A stretch of 35,121 bases of DNA from Porphyromonas loveana (GCF_003096695.1 NZ_QEKY01000019.1:1-35121); one strand, 5' to 3'. Positions 16,702 to 24,979 are shown, numbered from the stretch's first letter. Notes: a model not told the origin generated them from the letters alone. Translations and numbers: made by a program.

Positions 16702-17154
16702 ATGAAAACAAAAGCATTAGTGTTGTTATTTTTTACCTTTTTCTGTGTTTCTTGTGATGTGTCGACACCTTTTGTAGTACAAGGAGAAAGGGAGTATATT
16801 TTATCCAGTGACTGTGGAACAATGGTAATAAGAGGCTCTTCATTCTCTACGGGAGTGCTTATACGCTGTGTATTTAATGGTAATTATGTTGTTAATACGG
16901 AGTTATTGAAAATAGAACCAACTTCCGGTGAAGACACAATTACAAATATTCGTTTACGGCTAAACAGCGTAGAATTAACAGGGAAGGAAATCAAAACCAA
17001 AAGAGGAGATGTAATAACTCTTTCGTGCAATTTACAATCAACTGTACCATATCAAAAATCAAGAGGGATGATATTAATTTTACCCTCAAAATTCATCACT
17101 TGTGAGGAAAAGTCTATCATAAGCGATACGATACGAATACAGTTAAAGAATTAG
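16702..17154 (+). CDS. Putative lipoprotein, candidate immunity to the HExxH tip
   Basis: A 150-residue protein from ATG 16702. A TTG 54 bases upstream opens the same frame but would mask the signal. The signal sequence ends in a lipobox (FTFFCVSC, Cys about residue 18), so it should be a membrane-anchored lipoprotein. The remainder is beta-rich (YILSSDCGTMVIRGSSF, LIRCVFNGNYVVNTELLKI, MILILPSKFITC) and has no recognised family. It follows the orphan metallopeptidase-like tip by 19 bases with no terminator. A lipoprotein immunity factor would make sense if that toxin acts in the periplasm. The function is inferred from position only. Confidence 0.5.
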   Translation: MKTKALVLLFFTFFCVSCDVSTPFVVQGEREYILSSDCGTMVIRGSSFSTGVLIRCVFNGNYVVNTELLKIEPTSGEDTITNIRLRLNSVELTGKEIKTKRGDVITLSCNLQSTVPYQKSRGMILILPSKFITCEEKSIISDTIRIQLKN

Positions 17155-17155
17155 T

Positions 17156-17431
17156 GTGGCAGTGCTACTTATCCGGCGCAAGTTTCTAACTTCCCGAAAG
17201 CTCTCGGGACAAGTATCTCCCCGCAAGGCGCGGGTTATTAGCCCGCGCCTCACTATAAGGAAAGCCTCGTCAGCACAGGCCAGAGACCTGCGCCAGCTGG
17301 GAGACACTTTCTTACTTCATTATGGGCGACAGGGATTTGTAGCTTCACAGGGTAAAAGCCTCATTGATTTTATTTTCGAGAGGAATTACTTTGAAGCTCT
17401 TGCTTATGGTCACCACTGGCTTAATCCTTAA
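17156..17431 (+). pseudogene. Fragment of a second tip related to the HExxH tip
   Basis: The last ~45 codons (LGDTFLLHYGRQGF ... NYFEALAYGHHW, 17286-17425) are clearly related to the end of the orphan metallopeptidase tip (FGDKFLLNYGLQGI ... NYFEDQAYGSYW). The HELHH motif is missing, and the upstream part (17156-17280) is in a different frame and rich in Arg/Lys. Another frame across the same start (from about 17159) reads ATYPAQVSNFPKALGTSI then GAGY and stops inside the hairpin at 17226-17250. It looks like a patchwork of tip remnants, not an active gene. Confidence 0.55.
17226..17250. repeat. GC-rich perfect hairpin inside the tip fragment
   Basis: AGGCGCGGG (17226-17234), loop TTATTAG, CCCGCGCCT (17242-17250). 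No T-run follows on +, so it is more likely a recombination scar or repeated extragenic palindrome than a terminator. It is notably GC-rich inside AT-rich DNA. Confidence 0.6.
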
Positions 17432-17715
17432 TTAAAATATGAAAAAGATTTCAACATCGAAAAGCTATTTGGATTCATTCTAAATAAGCAGACTTTTGAA
17501 GATCAGTCGGAGAACAAAAATGCAGTAAAACACGAGGACAAGAGCCGGATGGTGATTATTAGGGAACCGGTGACGATCTTTATAATTCTTACACTCAATA
17601 TTTATAAAAATCAATTCTGATAATTATAATCTTTGCACCTGAAAATTATATAGTTTAGATCTCGAAAACCTAATTATTGCATCCCTGCTAAGCCCTTTCG
17701 GATCGTGACAATAAG
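17432..17715. other. AT-rich remnant region
   Basis: No complete gene. From 17432 one frame without a start codon reads LKYEKDFNIEKLFGFIL ... and stays open to about 17620. It is probably decayed coding sequence from the cassette array. TATAATCTTTGC near 17625-17636 resembles a -7 box but leads nowhere obvious on +. Confidence 0.3.
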
Positions 17716-17757
17716 GAAGCACCCGTTGAGTTCGGTCGCGAACTCAACGGGTGCTTC
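17716..17757. terminator. Very strong 19-bp hairpin terminator
   Basis: GAAGCACCCGTTGAGTTCG (17716-17734) pairs perfectly with 17739-17757 across a four-base loop. It has the shape of the other Bacteroidetes terminators in this window. On the minus strand it lies 27 bases past the stop of the small gene at 17785-17940, so it most likely serves that gene. Confidence 0.75.
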
Positions 17758-17784
17758 TTGCTCTTTGCGATGACAGGCAAAGGG

Positions 17785-17940
17785 TTATACCATCCTATTC
17801 ATGATCGAGAGGTGATAATGTTTGGCCGTTCGGATTGCTATAGCTCCGATGCTGCACCGTTCAGATAGGGGAAAGAGGAGTAAGGCAGAGCTATCCCCGC
17901 CGATTTTGCCGATAGGTTCGTTATTCATCATTGCTTTCAT
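17785..17940 (-). CDS. Small hypothetical gene with its own promoter-like box and terminator
   Basis: A 51-codon frame on the minus strand from ATG 17940 to TAA 17785-17787. It reads MKAMMNNEPIGKIGGDSSAL, then LLFPLSERCSIGAIAIRTAK, then HYHLSIMNRMV. GC content is higher than the AT-rich cassette DNA around it. A TACCTTTG box 85 bases upstream (18025-18032) and the strong hairpin just downstream make a complete small transcription unit. No homologous family is recognised and no ribosome-binding site is evident, though Bacteroidetes often lack one. It could equally be a non-coding RNA of about 300 bases with an accidental frame. Confidence 0.4.
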   Translation of the reverse strand: MKAMMNNEPIGKIGGDSSALLLFPLSERCSIGAIAIRTAKHYHLSIMNRMV

Positions 17941-18024
17941 TTACTACATAGTCCTTTGAAATTTATCGGTCGGTGTCTATTGGGACTCAGCTGTTTATGG
18001 ATTGTAGCCCCACCTGCCGACAAA

Positions 18025-18032
18025 CAAAGGTA
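18025..18032 (-). promoter_or_regulatory. Candidate -7 box for the small minus-strand gene
   Basis: On the minus strand the sequence reads TACCTTTG, matching TAnnTTTG. The region about 19 bases upstream is pyrimidine-rich (CTTTTCTTTTTTTGG) without an exact TTTG at the best spacing. Confidence 0.4.
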
Positions 18033-18177
18033 ACCAAAAAAAGAAAAGCCCCTCGCCCACCATCAGTGCACATTACGCCTACGAAGTGCACTTCCTCAAG
18101 GAAAATACAAATTCCTCGATGAACCCCTTGTTGATTTTCAAAAAGAAAGCTTCCTTTGTAATAAAAACTTCACGACT

Positions 18178-19854
18178 GTGAGCAACATCGGAGAAATGCG
18201 ATATTCCTCTGCTCGTCCTTACCGCTTGACAGGGATGACGCTTATCGAAGGAGCAGTGGCTTTGGCTGATACAACTATTCAGCGAATCACCTATGCCTCC
18301 TTCGACCGGCCGCTTACGATCTCAGGGAACGGCTATACAGCAACGCTGACCTATGCTGATGACTATAGTCGTACGACTATGACGGTAAGAACCCCCATGC
18401 TCAAAGATCCTTTCTTCAAAAGAACTTACATCGGCAACTATGAAGCTGATTCATACGGTACACAAAGAAAGAATATCGAGCGTTACTATATCGGCGGAGA
18501 TGCCTATTCAGCTCCGGCGGTCTATGTGCGGGTCAACTCAGGACAGTGGAAATTACATTATATCTATCGCGATTATCAAGGCAGCGTGACGGATATTACC
18601 GATGCCTTCGGCACGGTGGTGCACCGCATGCGATACAGCCCATGGGGAAAATTGCTGCATACCGACGGTACACCTTATACCCGAAGCGAAGAGTTGTCCA
18701 CCGACTATGACCGACTGCTCCTGCTCGGACGGGGCTATACAGGGCACGAGTATCTTCCCTGGTTTGGATTGGTCAATATGAATGCCCGACTGTACGACCC
18801 TGCTATCGGACGCTTCCTCTCGCCGGATCCCTATGTGCAAATGCCGGATTTCTCTCAAAACTTCAACCGCTACAGCTACTGCCTCAATAATCCCCTCAAG
18901 TTTACGGATCCTAGCGGAGAATTCTTTTTTTCTTTCCTTATTCCCGGATTAGGAACTTTTATTGATGCTGCATGCTGGGGTGCTGTAATCGGTGGAGCCA
19001 CATATACGGCAAGCGTAGCAATGAGTTCCGGCGGCTTCAGTAATTGGAATTGGGGGCAGTTTGCCAAGTCTATGGGCTTTGGAGCGGCTTCTGGCATTCT
19101 TACCGCAGGTATAGGACAAGCTTTCGGAGCGGTAGGAAGCAACGGGATTATCGGTGAAGCCTATCGCGCATTGTCACATGGAGCCGCAAATGGAATGATA
19201 ACAAGGATACAGGGCGACAATTTTGGGACAGGTTTTGTCTCCGGTGGCTTAAGTTCTTTGGCCGGTTCCGCTTTTATGATATATGCGCCAGCTCAGATTG
19301 CAGCCAATATCATTGGCAATTATGCTTTTTCTGGGTTAGTAGGAGGTGTTTCTGCAGCTGTAACAGGAGGCGATTTTTGGCAAGGAGTAACCATAGGATT
19401 GATGACTGCTGGATTGAATCATTTACAGCAAGGAATTAATAGTAGACTTTCGTTGGCATATGATGGAGCGAAGTTGTCTGTTGTGGATAAAGACGGTAGT
19501 GTGATCTATTCTACATCAGCAACTTCTGGGAAAGGTGAACACATGAATAATCCAGCTTCGCAACATATAGAAAATTTAGGGCCGATACCCGAAGGAGAAT
19601 ATAGCTACAAAAATAACAAATGGCAAACCATGACAAGGATTCAGCAGATTAAACGGTTGATATTAGGTGGAGATTGGGGTACTCATAATGTGCCGTTGGA
19701 AGTAGTGAGAAATAATTCGGCACGGAGCGGATTTTATCTTCATGGTGGACTCTTTAAAGGATCTGCAGGATGTATTGATGTGGGGGCGAATATTGGCAAA
19801 ATTTATAGCCTAACCAGATTGCAAAAAATCACATATGTATATGTCAACTACTAA
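18178..19854 (+). CDS. 5'-truncated RHS core with L,D-transpeptidase/Tlde1-like toxin tip
   Basis: A 558-codon frame beginning at GTG 18178 inside RHS coding sequence; the signal peptide, SpvB, FG-GAP and most YD repeats are absent. The frame is open further upstream without an ATG, so it is best seen as a silent or truncated copy. Residues ~40-248 are the RHS core, nearly identical to the intact gene, ending RFLSPDPYV ... FTDPSGE. The tip follows: Gly/Ala-rich membrane-like linker (~250-420), then GPIPEGEYSYKNNKWQ, WGTHNVPLEVV and FYLHGGLFKGSAGCID. His522 and Cys532 in that H-x9-C pattern fit the catalytic pair of L,D-transpeptidase-type and Tlde1 (DUF2778) toxins, which attack peptidoglycan peptides in the periplasm. 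The next gene, a four-helix membrane protein overlapping by 20 bases, is the likely immunity factor. Confidence 0.75.
   Translation: MSNIGEMRYSSARPYRLTGMTLIEGAVALADTTIQRITYASFDRPLTISGNGYTATLTYADDYSRTTMTVRTPMLKDPFFKRTYIGNYEADSYGTQRKNIERYYIGGDAYSAPAVYVRVNSGQWKLHYIYRDYQGSVTDITDAFGTVVHRMRYSPWGKLLHTDGTPYTRSEELSTDYDRLLLLGRGYTGHEYLPWFGLVNMNARLYDPAIGRFLSPDPYVQMPDFSQNFNRYSYCLNNPLKFTDPSGEFFFSFLIPGLGTFIDAACWGAVIGGATYTASVAMSSGGFSNWNWGQFAKSMGFGAASGILTAGIGQAFGAVGSNGIIGEAYRALSHGAANGMITRIQGDNFGTGFVSGGLSSLAGSAFMIYAPAQIAANIIGNYAFSGLVGGVSAAVTGGDFWQGVTIGLMTAGLNHLQQGINSRLSLAYDGAKLSVVDKDGSVIYSTSATSGKGEHMNNPASQHIENLGPIPEGEYSYKNNKWQTMTRIQQIKRLILGGDWGTHNVPLEVVRNNSARSGFYLHGGLFKGSAGCIDVGANIGKIYSLTRLQKITYVYVNY
18305..18923 (+). 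repeat. RHS core repeat, copy 2
   Basis: Partner of 12581-13199: same orientation, same length, no indels, about 96% identical by eye. The repeat ends at the PSGE codons. Recombination between the copies would join the full-length RHS shell to the transpeptidase-like tip and remove the 5.7 kb between them. Confidence 0.9.
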
Positions 19855-20278
19855 TTTAAATATAAGAATCTGTTTATTGCAAACAGCTTATTTCGTTTTG
19901 ATGTTTGGCTTAAAGTATATTTTTCACATTCCATGTACCGATTGCGAACGAGTTTTTTATATCCAATCCAATATTGAAATAATACTGGAAGGAGCTTTGT
20001 TCTTAGGAGTTACTGTAAGCATGTGCTACTGCATTTTAAAAGCAAAAAAAATGTTTGCGACCACAATCTTTATGGGATTGTCTTTATGGCTTTTATTTGA
20101 AGCATCAAAATATATTGCTCATTTAGCGGGCTTTTTCCCTCATTATGGTGATGTGCCCATAATGATCAGTATGCTTCTTTCTTTTGCTGTAATATTTATA
20201 TATACATGCATATTGTATACCATATGTATATGTTTGAAAAGGGTTGTTAATCAAGATATAATGAGGAGAAATAGGTGA
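19835..20278 (+). CDS. Four-helix membrane protein, probable immunity to the transpeptidase-like tip
   Basis: A 147-residue integral membrane protein with four hydrophobic segments (about 11-30, 48-68, 76-96 and 108-132). It starts at ATG 19835 or ATG 19841, both inside the last codons of the toxin gene, so the two are translationally coupled. An inner-membrane protein with periplasmic loops suits immunity to a toxin that acts on peptidoglycan in the periplasm. There is no family I can name. The second loop region has HIPCTDCERVFY with two Cys. AT-rich like the other cassette genes. Role inferred from position, topology and overlap. Confidence 0.6.
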   Translation: MYMSTTNLNIRICLLQTAYFVLMFGLKYIFHIPCTDCERVFYIQSNIEIILEGALFLGVTVSMCYCILKAKKMFATTIFMGLSLWLLFEASKYIAHLAGFFPHYGDVPIMISMLLSFAVIFIYTCILYTICICLKRVVNQDIMRRNR

Positions 20279-20319
20279 AAGCGGCTCCGAATCTACAGAA
20301 GTAAGAGCTTTAACAGATT

Positions 20320-21018
20320 ATGATTATGAAAATGAAGTTACATATTTATTCGTTCATTACCTCATGCCTATTGCTTTTGAGTTGCAATTCGAAAGCGGAA
20401 AAAGATAATTTTAATAAGCAAGTACGACAATTAAACGACAGTGCTGTTGCAATCGGCTCATTGGGAGACACTGCAAAAATCATGGTTGCAATCGAATTAT
20501 TGAATAAGGTCATTGCTATGAAGCCTGATTACTATTTAGCTTACTGGAATAAGTTGACATTTCAATATCGTTTAGGATTAATGGATGATGCTTTTGCTAC
20601 ATTAAAATCAATGGAACAGATTAATCCTGAAAATCCTGACTTAAAAACAATGATTGGTGCCATTCTCGAACAAAACAAAAAAGATTCAATACAAGCAATG
20701 ACAAAATATAAGGAGGCAGATTTATTGTATAGAAACATCCTTGACACTATTAGCCCCAATTGCTTATCATATCAGTCTACAATGATTAATTATATATTGA
20801 ATCTCAAATTATTGGGCGAAAACTTTGACGCAGACAGTATTCTACACTCACCCACTCAAAACGACTATTATGGCAAGGAAGAGATATATGAAGCATTTAG
20901 GCAATTCGCAGAAAACAATCTTATGAAAAAGACACGAGAAGAATTGGTTAAAATGATCTCGCAGCCGAGCGGAGGGGGGCCAGAAACACCTCCAATCGAA
21001 AGCTCTTTACTAAATTAA
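20320..21018 (+). CDS. TPR-containing lipoprotein at the end of the RHS locus
   Basis: A 232-residue protein. ATGs at 20320, 20326 and 20332 are all possible; each keeps the signal sequence with lipobox LLLLSC (Cys about residue 22). The mature part is helical with tetratricopeptide-like units (IMVAIELLNKVIAMKPDYYL, AYWNKLTFQYRLGLMDDAFA, ATLKSMEQINPENPDLKTMI). It ends in a flexible Pro/Gly/Ser tail (QPSGGGPETPPIESS). It lies 41 bases after the membrane protein gene and is AT-rich. It could be a second periplasmic immunity component or scaffold for the Tlde1-like toxin, or an unrelated lipoprotein marking the locus edge. No enzyme motif is visible. Confidence 0.6.
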   Translation: MIMKMKLHIYSFITSCLLLLSCNSKAEKDNFNKQVRQLNDSAVAIGSLGDTAKIMVAIELLNKVIAMKPDYYLAYWNKLTFQYRLGLMDDAFATLKSMEQINPENPDLKTMIGAILEQNKKDSIQAMTKYKEADLLYRNILDTISPNCLSYQSTMINYILNLKLLGENFDADSILHSPTQNDYYGKEEIYEAFRQFAENNLMKKTREELVKMISQPSGGGPETPPIESSLLN

Positions 21019-21131
21019 TCTTTTGTGTCGGACTTACTAGGAGTCTACAATGAATTTCGTTTATAGGTCAGACATGAAACAGGCTCGGCTCAGCAGTCTT
21101 ATGCATTTATCCGCAACTCAAACATTATACC

Positions 21132-21139
21132 TATCTTTG
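21132..21139 (+). promoter_or_regulatory. Candidate glyA promoter (-7 box)
   Basis: TATCTTTG fits TAnnTTTG, 66 bases before the glyA start codon. TTTA at 21106-21109 is a weak -33 candidate with a 22-base spacer. It marks the change from AT-rich cassette DNA to GC-richer core genes. Confidence 0.45.
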
Positions 21140-21204
21140 CGTTTGCACGTATAACAACAAGGATAATAGCACCAAACACAGGACTAATATCTACCAAATA
21201 AGCA

Positions 21205-22485
21205 ATGAAAAAGGACAATGTAATTTTCGACCTGATCGAAAAAGAACACCAGCGTCAGCTCAAAGGCATCGAGCTGATCGCCTCAGAAAATTTCGTGAGT
21301 GACCAAGTTATGCAAGCCATGGGCAGCTGCATGACCAATAAGTATGCCGAAGGCTATCCCGGCAAGCGCTACTACGGTGGTTGCGAAGTGGTGGACCAGA
21401 GCGAACAGATCGCCATCGACCGCATCAAACAACTCTACGGTGCCGAATGGGCCAATGTGCAACCCCACTCCGGTGCACAGGCCAATATGGCAGTTCTCCT
21501 CGCCTGCCTCAACGCCGGCGACACGTTCATGGGGCTCAACCTCGAGCACGGAGGTCACCTCTCACACGGCTCTCTCGTTAACAGCTCGGGTATCCTCTAT
21601 CGCCCCATCGGCTACAACCTGAGCGAAGAAACGGGCATGGTGGACTACGACCACATGGAGAAGATGGCCCTCGAACACAAGCCCAAGCTCATCATCGGCG
21701 GTGGCTCGGCCTACTCTCGTGAGTGGGACTACAAGCGCATGCGTGAGATCGCTGACAAGGTAGGAGCCTTGTTACTCATCGACATGGCACATCCCGCCGG
21801 TCTTATCGCTGCCGGCCTGCTCGAAAATCCCGTGAAGTATGCCCACATCGTTACCTCAACGACGCACAAGACACTCCGTGGTCCGCGCGGCGGTATCATC
21901 CTCATGGGTAAAGACTTCGACAATCCTTGGGGCAAGAAGACACCGAAGGGCGAAATCAAGAAGATGAGCGCATTGCTCGACTCGGCCGTATTCCCCGGCG
22001 TGCAGGGAGGTCCGCTGGAACATGTGATCGCAGCCAAAGCCGTAGCATTCGGTGAAGCGCTGGATCCTTCGTTCAAGGTATATCAGACCCAGGTGAAGAA
22101 GAATGCCGCCGTATTGGCACAGGCATTCATGGACAAGGGCTACAAGGTGATTTCCGGCGGTACGGACAATCACAGCATGCTCATCGACCTGCGTCCCAAG
22201 TTCCCCGAGCTCACCGGTAAGGTGGCAGAGAAGGCACTCGTAGCCGCCGACATCACGGTGAACAAGAACATGGTACCCTTCGACTCTCGCTCTGCCTTCC
22301 AGACCTCCGGCTTCCGTGTAGGTACTCCCGCCATCACCACGCGTGGCGTCAAGGAAGATAAGATGCCCTACGTCGTAGAACTGATTGATCGCGTACTCTC
22401 TGCACCCGAAGACGAAGCAGTGATAGCTGCCGTCCGTGCCGAGGTGAACAAGATGATGGCTGCTTATCCTCTCTTTGCTTGGTAA
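21205..22485 (+). CDS. glyA: Serine hydroxymethyltransferase
   Basis: A 426-residue, full-length, cytoplasmic PLP enzyme. It interconverts serine plus tetrahydrofolate with glycine plus 5,10-methylene-THF, the main source of one-carbon units for purine and thymidylate synthesis. Landmarks: opening [48 protein letters not shown], the PLP-lysine motif [14 protein letters not shown] (Lys about 222), and [20 protein letters not shown]. The end (FPLFAW-like YPLFAW) is typical of Bacteroidetes copies. Codon use is GC-rich and highly biased, as expected for a well-expressed gene. It stands alone with its own terminator at 22551-22603. Confidence 0.97.
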   Translation: MKKDNVIFDLIEKEHQRQLKGIELIASENFVSDQVMQAMGSCMTNKYAEGYPGKRYYGGCEVVDQSEQIAIDRIKQLYGAEWANVQPHSGAQANMAVLLACLNAGDTFMGLNLEHGGHLSHGSLVNSSGILYRPIGYNLSEETGMVDYDHMEKMALEHKPKLIIGGGSAYSREWDYKRMREIADKVGALLLIDMAHPAGLIAAGLLENPVKYAHIVTSTTHKTLRGPRGGIILMGKDFDNPWGKKTPKGEIKKMSALLDSAVFPGVQGGPLEHVIAAKAVAFGEALDPSFKVYQTQVKKNAAVLAQAFMDKGYKVISGGTDNHSMLIDLRPKFPELTGKVAEKALVAADITVNKNMVPFDSRSAFQTSGFRVGTPAITTRGVKEDKMPYVVELIDRVLSAPEDEAVIAAVRAEVNKMMAAYPLFAW

Positions 22486-22550
22486 TGTACAAGGGCATCC
22501 CCGCCTGTCTCTCCGTGAGGTAGGCGAAGTTGTTGCCTCATCCCCCAACG

Positions 22551-22603
22551 AAGCACGCAAGCGTGTGGTGCCGGATACGGTTCCGCCTCCCGCTTGCGTG
22601 CTT
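22551..22603 (+). terminator. glyA terminator
   Basis: AAGCACGCAAGCG (22551-22563) pairs perfectly with CGCTTGCGTGCTT (22591-22603), followed by TCTTTTTAT. The stem lies 66 bases past the glyA stop and ends 31 bases before the nahA start. Confidence 0.85.
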
Positions 22604-22634
22604 TCTTTTTATGATCACTAACACGCATTCAACA

Positions 22635-24968
22635 ATGAAACGACTGACTCTCGGAGTCGGCATACTATGCTGCCTTCTCGCCATCGTCGCCTGCTCGCAG
22701 AAAACCCGTCAGATGGAAACTCCCGAGTACGACAAGGGCATCAACATCATTCCTCTGCCCAAAGAATTGACAGAAACGGGCGAAAGCTTCACCCTCGACA
22801 GCAAGACCAAGATTATTGTAGCCGCCGAAGAACTCAAACCCATCGCGGAGTTCCTCGCCGGCAAGCTGCAGGCATCTGCCGATCTCTCCCCGGAAATCCT
22901 GATCGGTGATGAGCCTACATCCAACAGCATCTACATCGGTGTGGACCCGATGCTTACGCTCAAAGAAGAAGGCTACACGCTACAGTCCGGCAAGAAAGGT
23001 GTGATTATCAAGGGCAAGTCGGCCCACGGTGCTTTCTACGGTATGCAGTCGCTCCTGCAACTCCTGCCCTCCGAGGTAGAGTCCCCGAAGGAGGTGGCTC
23101 TCGCATGGGAGATACCGGGTGTGGACATCCAAGACGAACCCCGGTTCGGCTACCGCGGATTCATGCTGGACGTATGTCGTCACTTCCTCTCGGTGGACGA
23201 GGTGAAGAAGCACATCGACATAATGGCTATGTTCAAGATCAATCGTTTCCACTGGCATCTGACCGAAGATCAGGCTTGGCGTATCGAAATAAAGAAATAT
23301 CCGCGCCTGACCGAAGTGGGAAGCACGAGAACGGAAGGTGACGGCACAGAGTACGCCGGTTTCTATACGCAGGATGAAGTGCGCGAGGTGGTGCGCTATG
23401 CTGCCGAACGCTTCATCACCGTCATCCCCGAGATAGAGCTCCCCGGCCATGCCTTGGCGGCACTTGCAGCCTATCCTCAGCTCGCTTGTTATCCGCGAGA
23501 CTTCAAGCCACGTATCATTTGGGGCGTGGAGCAAGATGTGTACTGCGCCGGCAAAGACAGCGTCTTCAGCTTCATACAGGATGTCATCGACGAGGTGGCT
23601 CCCCTCTTCCCAGGCGAATACTTCCACATCGGCGGGGACGAATGCCCCAAAGATCGCTGGAAGACCTGCCCGCTCTGCCAGAAGCGCATTCGTGAGAATG
23701 GGCTCAAAGACGAGCATGAGCTACAGAGTTACTTCATCCGTCGTGCCGAAGAAATGCTGCAAAAGCATGGCAAGAAACTCATCGGCTGGGACGAAATCCT
23801 CGAAGGAGGACTCGCGCCTTCTGCCACTGTGATGAGTTGGCGCGGAGAAGAAGGCGGAGTCGCTGCTGCCAATATGAATCACGATGTGATCATGACGCCT
23901 ATGAGCGGAGGCCTTTACATCAATTTCTATCATGGCGACCCGACTGTCGAGCCTGTGAGCATCGGCGGAAGCTCTTCTCTGCAGACTGTGTACGAATACA
24001 ATCCACTACCCAAAGAACTGCCCGCCGACAAGCATCACTATGTCCTCGGAGCACAAGTAAATCTCTGGGCCGAGTACCTCTACACGGCAGATCTCTATGA
24101 CTATCACGCCTATCCGCATATGCTGGCTCTGGCAGAAGCAACGTGGTCTCCGCTCGACAAGAAGAACTACGAAGACTTCTGTCGCCGCTTGGAGAATGCC
24201 TCTGTGCGCATGGATATGCACGGCATCAACTACCACATTCCCCAACCCGAACAGCCCAACGGCTCATCCGGCTTCGTTGCTTTCACCGATTCGGTCAAGC
24301 TGACATTCACAACCTCGCGTCCCATCAAAATGGTGTACACGTTGGACGAGAGCGAACCGACTCCAGAGTCGGCAGCCTATACCGCACCGCTCGAATTTAC
24401 AGAGTCGGGCATCCTCAAAATCCGCAGCGTAATGGCCGGCGGCAAGATGAGTCCTGTGCGGACAATCCGCGTGGAGAAACAAGCTTACAGCCCTGCCATG
24501 GATGTGCCCGGAGCGAAGCCCGGACTGACGACACGGACAGCGCACGGCAATTTCTACGACGTGCCGGATCTTGCACAGGCAACATCTTGGAGAGTGGGCA
24601 GCATCACTTCGTTTGGCGAAATGGTGAAGGAACAACTCGTCAACTCCCTCGACGAAGTACAGCGTAGTGCCGTAGAAGCTACGGGCTACGTCCTCATACC
24701 GGAAGATGGCGTGTACGAATTCTCCACAGACAACAGTGAATTCTGGATTGACAACGTGAAGCTGATCGACAATGTGGGCGAGGTGAAGAAATACTCTCGC
24801 AAGAACAGCAGTCGCGCCCTCCAAAAGGGTTATCACCCCATCAAGACGATTTGGGTGGGAGCCGTTCAAGGCGGTTGGCCTACTTACTGGAGTAGCAGAA
24901 ATATCTTGATCCGTCGCGCCGGAGAAGAGAAGTTCGCTCCCATCACAGCAGAGATGCTCTTCAGATAA
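22635..24968 (+). CDS. nahA: Beta-N-acetylhexosaminidase, GH20 lipoprotein
   Basis: A 777-residue protein, the published size of P. gingivalis NahA. It starts at ATG 22635; an in-frame ATG at 22530 and one at 22614 lie in or beside the glyA terminator and would bury the signal peptide. The signal ends in lipobox LLAIVAC (Cys20), predicting a membrane-anchored exo-enzyme that removes terminal GlcNAc/GalNAc from glycoconjugates. Domains: GH20b-like N-terminal domain (~35-150), GH20 barrel (~155-510) with the catalytic Asp-Glu pair in HIGGDECP (Asp335, Glu336) and the substrate motif FHWHLTEDQAWRIEIK, then a chitobiase C-terminal-like domain (VYTLDESEPTPES). The last part is PA14-like (YEFSTDNSEFWIDNVKLIDN). 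No T9SS sorting domain. In this asaccharolytic pathogen it would strip host glycans. Confidence 0.95.
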   Translation: MKRLTLGVGILCCLLAIVACSQKTRQMETPEYDKGINIIPLPKELTETGESFTLDSKTKIIVAAEELKPIAEFLAGKLQASADLSPEILIGDEPTSNSIYIGVDPMLTLKEEGYTLQSGKKGVIIKGKSAHGAFYGMQSLLQLLPSEVESPKEVALAWEIPGVDIQDEPRFGYRGFMLDVCRHFLSVDEVKKHIDIMAMFKINRFHWHLTEDQAWRIEIKKYPRLTEVGSTRTEGDGTEYAGFYTQDEVREVVRYAAERFITVIPEIELPGHALAALAAYPQLACYPRDFKPRIIWGVEQDVYCAGKDSVFSFIQDVIDEVAPLFPGEYFHIGGDECPKDRWKTCPLCQKRIRENGLKDEHELQSYFIRRAEEMLQKHGKKLIGWDEILEGGLAPSATVMSWRGEEGGVAAANMNHDVIMTPMSGGLYINFYHGDPTVEPVSIGGSSSLQTVYEYNPLPKELPADKHHYVLGAQVNLWAEYLYTADLYDYHAYPHMLALAEATWSPLDKKNYEDFCRRLENASVRMDMHGINYHIPQPEQPNGSSGFVAFTDSVKLTFTTSRPIKMVYTLDESEPTPESAAYTAPLEFTESGILKIRSVMAGGKMSPVRTIRVEKQAYSPAMDVPGAKPGLTTRTAHGNFYDVPDLAQATSWRVGSITSFGEMVKEQLVNSLDEVQRSAVEATGYVLIPEDGVYEFSTDNSEFWIDNVKLIDNVGEVKKYSRKNSSRALQKGYHPIKTIWVGAVQGGWPTYWSSRNILIRRAGEEKFAPITAEMLFR

Positions 24969-24979
24969 TCTCAGCATCG

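Noticed and set aside
22530-22634. Upstream extension of nahA
   Set aside because: It runs through the glyA terminator, and the lipoprotein signal peptide begins at 22635.
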